A stretch of 64,000 nucleotides of DNA. It comes from AG25 sp035604455 (lineage in GTDB: Bacteria; Gemmatimonadota; Gemmatimonadetes; Gemmatimonadales; GWC2-71-9). The DNA lies in contig DATNIM010000022.1 of NCBI GenBank assembly GCA_035604455.1, positions 5,201 through 69,200 of the forward strand, written 5' to 3'. Under the pieces are notes generated by a model that was given only the letters and a program-made list of their open reading frames with translations, was not told the origin of the DNA and made no database searches. Below are positions 15,456 to 24,448 of this stretch, piece by piece; within the stretch, counting starts at the first letter, position 1, and every line of letters begins with the position of its first letter. The position numbers were made by a program, and so were the translations under genes.

Positions 15456-16498
15456 TACGCTGCGTCCTCGATGAGCGAATAGTCCTGCCGGCGGCGACGC
15501 GGGGCGTAGCCCGCGTCCTTGATCAGCCGCTCCATTTCGGGCAGCGTCATCCGGTAGGTCGTGCCCGCGGCCGAGACGACGTTCTCCTCCATCATCAGGG
15601 ACCCGAAGTCATTCGCCCCAAATCCGAGCGCCACCTGCCCGATCTTCGGCCCCATCGTGACCCAGGACGCCTGGATGTTCGGCACCTCGTCGAGCACGAT
15701 GCGGGCGAGTGCCTGGGTCCTCAAGTACGTCACGGCGTCCGTCTTCTCCGTGTCAGCCATCGCCGTGTTCTCGGGCTGGAGCGGCCAGCAGATGAACGCC
15801 GTGAACCCGTGCGTCCGCCGCTGGACCTCCCGCACGCGGAAGAGGTGCTCGACCCGGTCGGCGCTCGTCTCCCCGAGCCCGTACATCATCGTGACCGACG
15901 TGCGCAGCCCCAGGCCGTGCGCCGTTTCCATCACGCCGAGCCACGCGTCGGTCCCCGCCTTCTTCTTCGCCACGCGGTCGCGCACGTCCTGCACCAGGAT
16001 CTCGCCGCCCCCGCCCGGAATCGAGTCGAGGCCCGCGTCGATCAGCGCCCGCAGCACGTCCTCGACGCTCATGCCGAACCGGCCGGCGAAAAAGTCCACT
16101 TCCGAGGGCGAGAACCCATGGATGTGAATCGGGTGATGCCGTTTGATGTAGCGCAGCAGCTCGAGGTACCACTCGAACGGGATGTAGGGGTTGTGGCCGC
16201 CCTGCATGAGGATCTGCACGCCCCCGAGCGCCTTCACTTCGTCGATCTTCCGCCCGATCTCCTCATACGAGAGCACGTAGCCTTCGGCGTGCTTCGGCCG
16301 GCGGTAGAACGCGCAGAACTTGCAGTCGGCGACGCAGACGTTCGTGTAGTTGATGTTGCGGTCGACGATATAGGTGACGGCGGGCTCGCGATGCAGCCGC
16401 CAGCGCGCTTCGTCGGCGAGCCGACCGAGCTCGAGCAACGACGCCCGCTCATAGAGCTCGACGTAGGAGCGAAACTCGCTCGTCGACCGGTCGACCAT
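15455..16498 (-). CDS. mqnC: Cyclic dehypoxanthinyl futalosine synthase
   Basis: Radical SAM enzyme cyclising dehypoxanthinyl futalosine in the futalosine route to menaquinone. The 347 residues carry the canonical CX3CX2C cluster motif at Cys55, Cys59 and Cys62 (NVCVADCKFCAFYR), followed by GGVQILMQGGHNP, HGFSPSEV, IPGGGGEIL and ENTAMAD. These features separate MqnC from its paralogue MqnE encoded two genes upstream. The start overlaps the mqnA stop by one base. Having both radical SAM steps plus MqnA establishes the futalosine pathway here; mqnB and mqnD are not in the window. Confidence 0.95.
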   Translation of the reverse strand: MVDRSTSEFRSYVELYERASLLELGRLADEARWRLHREPAVTYIVDRNINYTNVCVADCKFCAFYRRPKHAEGYVLSYEEIGRKIDEVKALGGVQILMQGGHNPYIPFEWYLELLRYIKRHHPIHIHGFSPSEVDFFAGRFGMSVEDVLRALIDAGLDSIPGGGGEILVQDVRDRVAKKKAGTDAWLGVMETAHGLGLRTSVTMMYGLGETSADRVEHLFRVREVQRRTHGFTAFICWPLQPENTAMADTEKTDAVTYLRTQALARIVLDEVPNIQASWVTMGPKIGQVALGFGANDFGSLMMEENVVSAAGTTYRMTLPEMERLIKDAGYAPRRRRQDYSLIEDAA

Positions 16499-17316
16499 CA
16501 GGCCACCTCGAGGAACTGGAGCGCGCCCGCGGGCACGAGGCCCCGCGCCGCGAGGCGGCTGAAGAAGTCCGAGAGCCCGGCCAGATGCCGCGCCGACAGC
16601 GCGTAGTCGAGCCCCGAGAAGTACTCAGCGCAGGCCTCGCGCGAGACGCCCGTCGCCTGGGCGGCGGCATCCGCGAGCTCGTCTAGGTGGGCAAGCCCCC
16701 ACGCTCGCGCGGCGAGCAACGCCCGGTGGATCGCCTGCACGCCCTCCGGCCGCGCCGCCCGGCGCGCCGCCCACACCGCGAATACGAACGGCAGCCCCGT
16801 CCATTCCTTCCACGCCGCACCCAGGTCGACGCTGTGGGGATACGCCTTGCGGCCCGCGAGCAGGAGCGCCGGGTCCCCGATCACGAGCACCGCGTCGTGT
16901 GGCAGCCCTGCGAGCCCGTCCAGGTCGCTCGCCTCCGCGCGCGCCTGCACGAAGCGCGGCCGCACCTGCCAGCGCTCCCGGCAGAGGAGCTCGAGCAACG
17001 CCACCGACGTCCGGGACGAGGCTGTGACGAGCACGGTCGTGGCGAGTTCCGTCACCGGCACGCGGCTGAACAGCATCACGCTCCGCACCGCGCCATCGCA
17101 GGAGATCGCCAAGTCCGGCAGGAGGACGAGATCGCGGCGATGGCGGGCGTATTCGATCGCGCTGATCACGCTCACGTCGAGCTCGCCCGCGACCAGGAGG
17201 TCGTTCAATTCAGCCGGGGTGCCCGTGACGAGCGTCGCGGGCAGCGGGACGGCGCCCCGGTCGATGGCGCCGTAGACCGGATAACAGTTGATGTAGCCGA
17301 TACGCCCGAGCTTCAC
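16498..17316 (-). CDS. mqnA: Chorismate dehydratase
   Basis: Dehydrates chorismate to 3-[(1-carboxyvinyl)oxy]benzoate, the first step of the futalosine pathway. The 272-residue protein has the periplasmic-binding-protein-like fold of MqnA/MqnD: KLGRIGYINCYPVY at the start, TGTPAELNDLL, LDVSVISAIEYA, LLPDLAISCDGAVRSV and the VLVIGDPAL segment. The GTG start at 17316 is fixed by a GTGA overlap with mqnE; the frame is open further upstream, but that would overlap deeply. Confidence 0.94.
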   Translation of the reverse strand: MKLGRIGYINCYPVYGAIDRGAVPLPATLVTGTPAELNDLLVAGELDVSVISAIEYARHRRDLVLLPDLAISCDGAVRSVMLFSRVPVTELATTVLVTASSRTSVALLELLCRERWQVRPRFVQARAEASDLDGLAGLPHDAVLVIGDPALLLAGRKAYPHSVDLGAAWKEWTGLPFVFAVWAARRAARPEGVQAIHRALLAARAWGLAHLDELADAAAQATGVSREACAEYFSGLDYALSARHLAGLSDFFSRLAARGLVPAGALQFLEVA

Positions 17317-18539
17317 TCGACGCCGTCCAGGACGGGCAGCCGCCGTGCGCTCGGGCGGCTCCGGTGCTCGATCTGGAACGTGGGTCCCTCGGGGCCCGCG
17401 GGATGGACCGGGCTCGCGCGGGGCACGTAGTCCTCGAACGTCCGCACGGGCCGGTAGAGCGAATCGCGCTCCACCGGCTCCTTCCCCGCCCCGCGGATCA
17501 GCGCCACGATCTCGTCGTAGGACATCCACATGGGCGTCCCCGCCCCGGCCTCGTGGTAGACGCGCTCGAAGACCACCGTGCCCTCAAGATCGTTGCACCC
17601 GAAGCTCAAACCCACCTGCGACAGGAACGACGTCACCATCGGCCAGTGGGTCTTCACGTGCGGGATGTTGTCGAGCACGAGCCGGCCCACGGCGAGGTTT
17701 TTCAGGTCGTCGACGCCCGTCGTCGCCGTCCCCGTGCGCCCGAGCGAGGCCCCGAGCTCGTTGTGGTCGGGGTGGTAGGCGAGCGGGATGTAGGTGAGGA
17801 ACCCCCCGGTCTCATCCTGCAGGCTCCGGAGGGCGAGCAGGTGATCGACCCGGTCCTCGAGCGTCTCCACGTGGCCGTAGAGCATCGTGCAGTTGGACGG
17901 AATCCCGAGCGCATGCGCCTCGCGGTGGACGGCAAGCCACTCCGTGCCAGACAGTTTCTTGTCGGCGATGGTGGCGCGCGCCGCCGGACTGAAGACTTCC
18001 GCCCCTCCGCCGGGCAGGCTCGTGACGCCCGAGTCCTTCATGGCGCACAGCACGTCCCGGACGCTCATCCGCTCGATGCGCGCGAGATGCGCCACCTCGA
18101 CCGCCGTGAGCGCCTTGATGTGGACGCCAGGGTGGCGCTCGCGCAGGCCCCGGAACAGCTCGAGGTAATAGGACAATTGCAGCTTCGGATGGAGGCCTCC
18201 CACGATGTGGAACTCGCGGGTGGCGTTCTCGCGGGCCGCCTCGGCCTCGGCGTAGACCTCATCGAGCGAGCGGGTGTAAGCCCCCGATTCCTGCGGCATG
18301 CGCGCGAACGAGCAGAACACGCAGGTGTTCCGGAGCACGCACACGTTGGTCGGGTTCAGGTGCTGGTTCGCGGCGAAGAAGACGCGGTTGCCGTGCCGGG
18401 CGGTGTTCGCCCGGTCGGCGAGGCGTCCGAGCGCGAGGAGGTCGGACGTCCGAAACAATGCGAGGGCGTCGTCCCGGGTGAGTCGCTCGCCCCGGTCGAG
18501 CTTCGCGGCGATGACCTCGAGCGCCGGGTCCGCGCGCAC
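17313..18539 (-). CDS. mqnE: Aminodeoxyfutalosine synthase, radical SAM
   Basis: Joins the MqnA product to SAM-derived adenosine to give aminodeoxyfutalosine. The 408 residues match MqnE: AANQHLNPTNVC at the N-terminal edge of the barrel, FHIVGGLHPKL, LPGGGAEVFSPAARA, MLYGHVETLEDRV and IPLAYHPDHNELG. The cluster cysteines read CVLRNTCVFC (Cys67, Cys73, Cys76), which is CX5CX2C rather than the standard CX3CX2C seen in MqnC of the same operon. The GTG start is 3 nt after the fabF stop, so the menaquinone genes are transcribed with the fatty-acid genes. Confidence 0.93.
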   Translation of the reverse strand: MRADPALEVIAAKLDRGERLTRDDALALFRTSDLLALGRLADRANTARHGNRVFFAANQHLNPTNVCVLRNTCVFCSFARMPQESGAYTRSLDEVYAEAEAARENATREFHIVGGLHPKLQLSYYLELFRGLRERHPGVHIKALTAVEVAHLARIERMSVRDVLCAMKDSGVTSLPGGGAEVFSPAARATIADKKLSGTEWLAVHREAHALGIPSNCTMLYGHVETLEDRVDHLLALRSLQDETGGFLTYIPLAYHPDHNELGASLGRTGTATTGVDDLKNLAVGRLVLDNIPHVKTHWPMVTSFLSQVGLSFGCNDLEGTVVFERVYHEAGAGTPMWMSYDEIVALIRGAGKEPVERDSLYRPVRTFEDYVPRASPVHPAGPEGPTFQIEHRSRPSARRLPVLDGVE

Positions 18540-18542
18540 GGG

Positions 18543-19790
18543 CTACGCCGCCCGGCGCACGGCGAGCGTCACGTTGTGCCCGCCGAACCCGAAGGAGTTG
18601 GAGAGCGCGACCGACACCGGACGGTGGACGGCGTGGTTCGGGGCGGAGTCGAGGTCGCAGGCCGGGTCCGGGGTGAACTGGTTGATCGTGGGCGGGATCG
18701 TGCCGTGCCGGACCGCGAGCGCGCAGATCGCGGCCTCGAGCGCGCCCGAGGCGCCCAGCAGATGCCCGGTCATCGACTTCGTCGAGGCGAAGATCAACTT
18801 GCGCGCCTGCTCGCCGAAGACGCCCTTCACCGCCGCCGTCTCGGCCGCGTCGCCCGCGGGCGTGGACGTGCCGTGCGCATTGATGTAATCGACCTGTTCC
18901 GGTTTGAGCCCCGCGTCTGCCAGCGCGAGGCGCATCGCCTCCCGCGCGCCCGCGCCGTCCGGCGCGGGGGCGGTAATGTGATGCGCGTCCGCCGTCATGC
19001 CGAACCCGACGATTTCGGCGTACACCTGCGCGCCGCGGCGGCGCGCGTGCTCGAGTTCTTCCAGCACGACCACCGCCGCACCTTCGCCCATCACGAAGCC
19101 GTCGCGGTCCAGGTCGAACGGCCGGCTCGCGGTCTGCGGGTCGTCGTTGCGCTCCGAGAGCGCCTTCATGTTGGCGAAGCTCGCGACGGCGAGGCCGGTG
19201 ATCGCGGCCTCGGTGCCGCCGGCGAGGATGACGTCGGCCTGGTTGGTCCGGATGAGCTGGGTGGCGTCCGCGAGCGCGTGGGCTGAGGACGCGCAGGCCG
19301 ACACGGTGCAGTAGTTCGGGCCCTGGGCCCCGTAGCGCATCGAGACCAGGGCGGCCGCCGCGTTCGGCATGTACATCGGGATGAAAAAGGGCGAAACGCG
19401 ATTCGGGCCCTGTTCGATCAGGGCCCGGCAGTTCTCCTCGAAGGTGAGGAGGCCGCCCGTGCCGGTCCCGATCAGGACCCCGACGCGGCGCCGGTCCACC
19501 GCCTTCCAGTTATTGGAGGAGAGGCAGGCGTCCTTCACCGCCTCCTCCGCCGCCCCGATCGCGTAGCGGACGAAAGGGTCGTAGCGGCGCGCTTCCTTTT
19601 TCTCGAGAAACCGCGCCGCGTCGAAGCCTTTGACCTCGCAGGCGAATTTCACCGCCGACCGGGCGGGGTCAAAATGCGTGATCGGACCCGCCCCCGAGCG
19701 GCCGGCTACCAGGCCCTCCCAGGTCGTGGCGACGTCGGTGCCCAGGGGCGTCACGAGCCCGAGGCCCGTGATCACGACCCGGCGCGACAT
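18543..19790 (-). CDS. fabF: 3-oxoacyl-[ACP] synthase II
   Basis: Elongating condensing enzyme of type II fatty-acid synthesis. The 415 residues have the Cys-His-His triad: Cys166 in TVSACASSAHAL, His in NAHGTSTPAGD and His in MTGHLLGASGALE. VVITGLGLVTPLG opens the protein and SNSFGFGGHNV closes it, as expected. It starts 2 nt after acpP and ends 3 nt before mqnE, in the order fabH-fabD-fabG-acpP-fabF common in bacteria. Confidence 0.97.
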   Translation of the reverse strand: MSRRVVITGLGLVTPLGTDVATTWEGLVAGRSGAGPITHFDPARSAVKFACEVKGFDAARFLEKKEARRYDPFVRYAIGAAEEAVKDACLSSNNWKAVDRRRVGVLIGTGTGGLLTFEENCRALIEQGPNRVSPFFIPMYMPNAAAALVSMRYGAQGPNYCTVSACASSAHALADATQLIRTNQADVILAGGTEAAITGLAVASFANMKALSERNDDPQTASRPFDLDRDGFVMGEGAAVVVLEELEHARRRGAQVYAEIVGFGMTADAHHITAPAPDGAGAREAMRLALADAGLKPEQVDYINAHGTSTPAGDAAETAAVKGVFGEQARKLIFASTKSMTGHLLGASGALEAAICALAVRHGTIPPTINQFTPDPACDLDSAPNHAVHRPVSVALSNSFGFGGHNVTLAVRRAA

Positions 19791-19792
19791 GC

Positions 19793-20044
19793 TTACTTCC
19801 CCATCTTCTCGTGCAGGTACTGCATCGCCTGACCTACCGTCCGTAGCTTCTCCGCCTCTTCGTCCGGGATGTCGATGTCGAACTCCTTCTCAAACGCCAT
19901 CACGAGCTCGACCGTGTCCAGGCTGTCTGCGCCCAGGTCTTCCATGAAGCTCGCGTCGGACGTCAGCTTCTCGCGCTCGACCCCCAGCTCTTCGACGATG
20001 ATGTCCTTCACCTTTTCCTCGAGCTGCTTCATATCCATTGCCAT
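19793..20044 (-). CDS. acpP: Acyl carrier protein
   Basis: Carries growing acyl chains on a 4'-phosphopantetheine attached to Ser41 in the GADSLDTVELVMAFE motif. It has 83 residues, is acidic and four-helical in pattern, and is close to AcpP of other phyla. It starts MAMDMKQLEEKV; the first ATG at 20044 has GAGGG five bases upstream, and ATGs three and five codons in are alternatives. Codon choice and G+C are milder than in the flanking genes, as usual for highly expressed acpP. Confidence 0.97.
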   Translation of the reverse strand: MAMDMKQLEEKVKDIIVEELGVEREKLTSDASFMEDLGADSLDTVELVMAFEKEFDIDIPDEEAEKLRTVGQAMQYLHEKMGK

Positions 20045-20074
20045 GGGTTCCCTCAGGGAGGTGTGGGAGAACGC

Positions 20075-20818
20075 TCAGATCACCATGCCACCGTCGACGA
20101 CGAGCACCTGTCCCGTAATGTAGCTCGCGAAGTCGGAGGCGAGAAAGAGTACGGCGAATGCAATGTCGGCGCCCGTGCCCAAGCGGCCGAGTGGAATCCC
20201 GGCGAGCAGCGCGGCGCGCGCTTCGGGCGTGATGGTTCGCGTGAGCTCGGTGTCGATGAACCCAGGGGCGACAGCGTTCACGAGCACGTTGCGCGACGCA
20301 AGCTCCTTCGCCACGGCCTTCGTGAGTCCCACGAGCCCGGCCTTGGAGGCGCTGTAGTTCGCCTGCCCCTTGTTCCCCGCGAGCCCGACCACGCTCGTGA
20401 TGTTGATGATGCGGCCGTAGCGGCGCTTGATCATCCCGCGGGCCGCGTGCTTCATAACGAGAAACGCGCCCTTCAGGTTCGTTTCGAGCACCGTGTTCCA
20501 GTCGTCCTCGGTGATGCGGAAGAGAAGATTGTCGCGTGTCGTCCCGGCGTTGTTGACGAGCACGTCGATCGAGCCGAAGTCCTGCTCGATGCACTCGACC
20601 GCGGCCTCGACCTGCTCCGGCTGCCCGACGTCGCAGGCGTACCCGCGCGCCTCCGCCCCGAGTTCGCGCGCGACGGCTTGCGCCCGGGCCCCGTCCCGGC
20701 CGAGCACTGCGACGCGCGCCCCGGCGTCGCGGAGCGTGGTCGCGATCGCATGCCCGATGCCCCGGCTCCCCCCAGTCACCAAGGCCACCTTGCCGGTGAG
20801 GCTGATGTTCAGCGGCAC
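20075..20818 (-). CDS. fabG: 3-oxoacyl-[ACP] reductase
   Basis: NADPH-dependent ketoreductase of fatty-acid synthesis and a classical short-chain dehydrogenase of 247 residues. Visible motifs are TGGSRGIG (cofactor loop), NNAG, the Ser-Tyr-Lys set (ITSVVGLAGNKGQANYSASKAG) and VAPGFIDT. GTG start at 20818 overlaps the fabD stop by one base. The fabD-fabG-acpP context separates it from the many unrelated SDRs. Confidence 0.95.
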   Translation of the reverse strand: MPLNISLTGKVALVTGGSRGIGHAIATTLRDAGARVAVLGRDGARAQAVARELGAEARGYACDVGQPEQVEAAVECIEQDFGSIDVLVNNAGTTRDNLLFRITEDDWNTVLETNLKGAFLVMKHAARGMIKRRYGRIINITSVVGLAGNKGQANYSASKAGLVGLTKAVAKELASRNVLVNAVAPGFIDTELTRTITPEARAALLAGIPLGRLGTGADIAFAVLFLASDFASYITGQVLVVDGGMVI

Positions 20819-21756
20819 TAGGCGGCCTCGAGAAACCGGGACACGTCATCCGCCGTGCCGAGACTCGTCACCACGGCGCCCGGCAGGATCCGCTTGACGA
20901 GCCGCGCGAGCACACCGCCCGGCCCGATCTCCACGAACTTCGCCTCGGGTCCCGCGAGCCGCGCCGCCTGTTCCACGCATTCGACCCAGCGCACGGGCGA
21001 CGTGAGCTGCGACTCAAGGAGGGCCCGCGCCCGGCTCGCCGTGGTCACCGGTTCGGCCGTCGCGTTCGCCACCACCGGAAAGCGCGGGTCGGCAAATGGC
21101 ACGCGTTCGAGCTCCCGCCGCAAGCCGGGCAGCGCGGGGCTCATGAGCGGCGAGTGAAACGCCCCGCTCACCTTGAGCGGCATGACGCGGCCTCCCTGGG
21201 CCTGGCAGCGCGCGCCGGCGTTCGCCACGGCCGCCGTGTCGCCCGAGATGACGGTCTGGTCCGGGGCGTTGAGGTTCGCGGGCACGACCACGCCGTCCGT
21301 CCGCGACGCCTCCTGACAGGCCGCGTCGACCGCGGCCTCGGTGAGCCCGAGCACCGCGGCCATCGCGCCGGGCCGGGCCACCGCGGCGTCGTGCATCAGC
21401 GTGCCGCGCGCCCGGGCGAGCGCGGCCCCCTGCGCGGGACGGAGGGCGCCGGCCGTGACGTAGGCCGAGTATTCACCGAGGGAGTGTCCGGCGGCCGCCA
21501 CGGGCTCGACGGCCGCACCCACGACTGCGAGGACGGCGGCCGAGTGCGCGAGAATCGCCGGTTGCGCCGTGCGCGTGGCGGTGAGCTCGTCTTCGGGCCC
21601 CTGGAACATCACCCGGCTCAACGGGAAGCTGAGCGCGTCGTCGATCGCCTCGAGCGTCTCGCGGGCTGCGGGAAAGCGCTCGGCCACGTCCTTGGCCATC
21701 CCGACGCGTTGCGCCCCCTGCCCCGGACACAGCCACACGGCCGGTCCTACCACCGC
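20818..21756 (-). CDS. fabD: Malonyl-CoA:ACP transacylase
   Basis: Loads malonate onto ACP. The catalytic Ser lies in AAGHSLGEYSAYV, the active His in SGAFHSPLM, and the CoA-side Gln in LCPGQGAQRVGM. The reading frame opens at a GTG at 21774, but a GTG at 21756, 10 nt inside fabH, gives the usual N-terminal length (312 residues); a GTG at 21738 preceded by AGGA is a third possibility. It lies between fabH and fabG. Confidence 0.94.
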   Translation of the reverse strand, partial: AVVGPAVWLCPGQGAQRVGMAKDVAERFPAARETLEAIDDALSFPLSRVMFQGPEDELTATRTAQPAILAHSAAVLAVVGAAVEPVAAAGHSLGEYSAYVTAGALRPAQGAALARARGTLMHDAAVARPGAMAAVLGLTEAAVDAACQEASRTDGVVVPANLNAPDQTVISGDTAAVANAGARCQAQGGRVMPLKVSGAFHSPLMSPALPGLRRELERVPFADPRFPVVANATAEPVTTASRARALLESQLTSPVRWVECVEQAARLAGPEAKFVEIGPGGVLARLVKRILPGAVVTSLGTADDVSRFLEAA

Positions 21757-22733
21757 ACCACCATGCTCGCCCACGTGAGCCCCGCCCCGAACGCGACGAG
21801 GAGCGCCGTCATGCCGGACTCGAGCCGGCCCGTGCGCACGGCTTCATCGAGGGCGATCGCCACCGACGCGGCCGAGGTGTTGCCGTAGCGGTCGACGTTC
21901 ACGAATACCTTCTCCATCGGGATGCCGGCGTGCTTCGCCGTGGCCTCGATGATGCGCGTGTTCGCCTGGTGGGGGATCATGATGTCGATCGCGTCGGCCG
22001 TGAGGCCGGCCCGGGTGAGCACCTGGTCCGACGCTTCGGCCATCGACAGCACGGCCGCCTTGAAGATTTCGCGGCCTGCCATCTTGATGAAATAGGAATG
22101 ATCCGTGAGCAGGGCCGCGTCGGGCGGATGGTTGGCCCCGCCGCCCGAGCGGTACAGCAGCTCGGTCAGCGCCCCGTCGGATTTCATGTAGGTGGCGAGA
22201 ATCCCGCGCCCGCCGCTCGACCGCTGGACGATGGTGGCGCCGGCGCCGTCGCCAAAGAGGACGGCGGTCGTGCGGTCGCTCCAGTCGAGGATCGTCGAGA
22301 GCTTTTCGGTCGCGACCACGAGCACGCGGTCGGCCTGCTCGGCCGCGATCAGTCCCTCGGCGATGTTCAACCCGTACATGAACCCCGTGCACGCCGCCCC
22401 CACGTCGAACGCCGCGGCGTTCCGCGCGCCGAGCTCGGCCTGGACGTCGCACGCCTGCGCGGGGAGCAGCCGGTCCGGGGAGGACGTCGCGAGCACGATC
22501 GCGTCGAGCGCCATCGGGTCGAGGCCCGCCGCGGCGAGTGCCGCCTTCGCCGCGTGGGCCGACATGCAGGCGTTCGTCTCGTCGGGCCCCGCGATCCGGC
22601 GTTCGCGGATCCCGGTCCGTTCGCGGATCCACTCGTCCGAGGTCTCGAGCATGGTCGAGACCTCGTCGTTCGTGAGCACGCGCCGCGGGGCATAGCTCCC
22701 CGTGCCGAGGAGCTCCGCGAACGGCCGCTTCAC
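21747..22733 (-). CDS. fabH: 3-oxoacyl-[ACP] synthase III
   Basis: Starts fatty-acid chains by condensing acetyl- or branched acyl-CoA with malonyl-ACP. The 328 residues have the triad Cys in VGAACTGFMYGL, His in IPHQANTRI and Asn in DRYGNTSAASV. TSDEWIRERTGIRERR is a typical FabH signature. The GTG start at 22733 is set by a GTGA overlap with plsX; 40 extra codons upstream would lie inside plsX and are rejected. Confidence 0.96.
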   Translation of the reverse strand: MKRPFAELLGTGSYAPRRVLTNDEVSTMLETSDEWIRERTGIRERRIAGPDETNACMSAHAAKAALAAAGLDPMALDAIVLATSSPDRLLPAQACDVQAELGARNAAAFDVGAACTGFMYGLNIAEGLIAAEQADRVLVVATEKLSTILDWSDRTTAVLFGDGAGATIVQRSSGGRGILATYMKSDGALTELLYRSGGGANHPPDAALLTDHSYFIKMAGREIFKAAVLSMAEASDQVLTRAGLTADAIDIMIPHQANTRIIEATAKHAGIPMEKVFVNVDRYGNTSAASVAIALDEAVRTGRLESGMTALLVAFGAGLTWASMVVRW

Positions 22734-23743
22734 GCGAGCGCGCCGCCCTCGGCGAATTGGGCGCCGATGTCTCGGGAGAGGTGGTTCTCGACCGCCTGGA
22801 TCGCCACCCGAACGGCGTTCATGATCGCCCGTGCCGGCGAGGAGCCGTGGCAAATGATGGCCACGCCTTTCACGCCGAGGAGGGGCGCGCCCCCGTAGGA
22901 GGAATAGTCGAAGAATTCAAGCAACCGGGCCGTCTCGGGCCGGCCGACCACGTCGGGGAGCGCCTCGCGCAGCATGCCGCCGAACACGTGCCCGGCCTCC
23001 TCGTAAAACTTGAGGATCGCGTTGCCCACGAACCCGTCGCAGACGACCACGTCGATCAGCCCCCGCGCCGACGCGCCGCCCAGGATGTCCCGGCCTTCGA
23101 CGTTCCCGACGAAGCGGATCCCGGGCGTGCTCTTCAGGAGATGGTTCGCCTCCTTCACCACGGTGTTCCCCTTCTCGTCCTCCTCGCCCACGTTCAGGAG
23201 CCCCACGGCCGGATCCGGTCGGCCCAGGACGTCGCGTGCGTAGATCGTCCCGAGCCGCGCGAAGCTCACGAGCTCGCGCGCGTCGCAGTCCACGTTGGCG
23301 CCGCCGTCGATGACGAGCACCGGGTGATTGGGCCGCGGAAAGGGTGCCCCGATCGCGGCCCGCGCGACCCCGGGATGCAGGCCGAGCAGGAGCGTGGCCG
23401 CGGCCATCACGGCCCCCGTGTTGCCCGCCGAGACGAACGCGTCTGAGGCCGCGCGCGTCTGGAGCCCGAGCCCGACGGCGATCGACGAGCGGGGCTTCCG
23501 TTTGACCGCGGTGAGCGGCTTTTCGCCCATCCCGACGACCTCGGGGGCTTCGACGATTTCCAGGCGGTCGTGCTCGCGCGCGAGCGCGTCGTGCGATTTG
23601 AGCGACGCCTCGATCTCCGGCCGGCGCCCAACGAGCTGGATGCGGAAGATCCGGGGCAGCTCGCGCAGCGCGAGCGCTGCGCCCTCCACCTCGACATGCG
23701 GGGCGTGGTCGCCCCCCATCGCATCGAGCGCGATGCGGATCAA
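22730..23743 (-). CDS. plsX: Phosphate acyltransferase PlsX
   Basis: Makes acyl-phosphate from acyl-ACP for phospholipid synthesis. It opens IRIALDAMGGDHAP and contains SAGNTGAVMAAATL, LVIDGGANVDC, NVGEEDEKGN, FVGNVEGRDI and CDGFVGNAILK, all PlsX hallmarks; 337 residues. The start is an unusual TTG at 23743, supported by GAGGA upstream and by a TTGA overlap with the rpmF stop. The rpmF-plsX-fabH order is widely conserved. Confidence 0.95.
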   Translation of the reverse strand: MIRIALDAMGGDHAPHVEVEGAALALRELPRIFRIQLVGRRPEIEASLKSHDALAREHDRLEIVEAPEVVGMGEKPLTAVKRKPRSSIAVGLGLQTRAASDAFVSAGNTGAVMAAATLLLGLHPGVARAAIGAPFPRPNHPVLVIDGGANVDCDARELVSFARLGTIYARDVLGRPDPAVGLLNVGEEDEKGNTVVKEANHLLKSTPGIRFVGNVEGRDILGGASARGLIDVVVCDGFVGNAILKFYEEAGHVFGGMLREALPDVVGRPETARLLEFFDYSSYGGAPLLGVKGVAIICHGSSPARAIMNAVRVAIQAVENHLSRDIGAQFAEGGALA

Positions 23744-23922
23744 GCGTCCTCGACCGCCACGCGCTGCACGTCGTCGTAGTACCCGCAGGTCGGGCAGACA
23801 TGATGCGGACGCTTCATGTCTTGGCAGCGGGGGCACGGCTGCAGCGTGGGCACCTCCGCTTTGTAGTGCGTGCGGCGTGCGCGCTTCTTGCGCTTGGAGG
23901 TTCTTCGCTTCGGTACCGCCAT
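23740..23922 (-). CDS. rpmF: 50S ribosomal protein L32
   Basis: Ribosomal large-subunit protein of 60 residues. It starts MAVPKRRTSKRKKRARR, and a zinc ribbon follows with two Cys pairs (CPRC and CPTC), so this is the zinc-binding (C+) form. It lies 8 nt after yceD and is coupled to plsX, the standard neighbourhood of L32. Confidence 0.97.
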   Translation of the reverse strand: MAVPKRRTSKRKKRARRTHYKAEVPTLQPCPRCQDMKRPHHVCPTCGYYDDVQRVAVEDA

Positions 23923-23930
23923 TTCTCACC

Positions 23931-24440
23931 TCACGAGTTGCTGAGCTTGTCCTTGAGTGCCGCGAGCGGCCGCCACGACGTGGTGACGGGCGTGCATCCG
24001 CACGGGCCGGTGTTCAGGTCGTGCCCGCACTGCGGGCAGAGACCGCGGCAGTCCTCGCGACACACGACGTAGGCCGGGATCGCGAGAATCAGCTCTTCGC
24101 GGATCGCCGGCGCGAGGTCGATGGCCGTCGCGTTGGCGGCGAGCACGTAGGAATCGGGATCGTCCAGCGCCTCGCGGTCGCGGCAGAACAACGCCCCGAC
24201 GCGAGCCTCGACATCGACCGCCACCGGGGCGAGACACCGGCGACACTCCTCTAGCACCTGCGCCGATAGCGCGCCGTGCCAGTAGAAGCGCTCGTCGCCC
24301 GTGGCCTGTAGCCGCCCGCTCACCCGCAGCGGGCCGGCCAACGTCACCTCGAGCCCGGCGAAGAGAGGGTCGCTCCCGGCGAGTTCGCCCACGGTGTCGA
24401 CCGGCCCGCGGGTGAGCTCCCTGAGGTCGACTTTTAACAT
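23931..24440 (-). CDS. yceD: YceD/DUF177 family protein (putative 23S rRNA accumulation protein)
   Basis: 169-residue DUF177 protein. Members sit next to rpmF across bacteria; in E. coli YceD is linked to 23S rRNA accumulation, mechanism unclear. Visible features are LEECRRCLAPV (first CxxC) and a C-terminal metal-binding cluster VCREDCRGLCPQCGHDLNTGPCGC. It is the first gene of the 10 kb fab-mqn unit. Its ATG is only 8 nt from a good -10 box and lacks a ribosome binding site, pointing to a leaderless message. Confidence 0.9.
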   Translation of the reverse strand: MLKVDLRELTRGPVDTVGELAGSDPLFAGLEVTLAGPLRVSGRLQATGDERFYWHGALSAQVLEECRRCLAPVAVDVEARVGALFCRDREALDDPDSYVLAANATAIDLAPAIREELILAIPAYVVCREDCRGLCPQCGHDLNTGPCGCTPVTTSWRPLAALKDKLSNS

Positions 24441-24448
24441 GCCGGCCG

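Noticed and set aside
14735..19286. Two plus-strand frames of more than 600 codons opposite mqn and fab genes
   Set aside because: Both are antisense shadows of conserved enzymes and have no ribosome site or recognisable domain.
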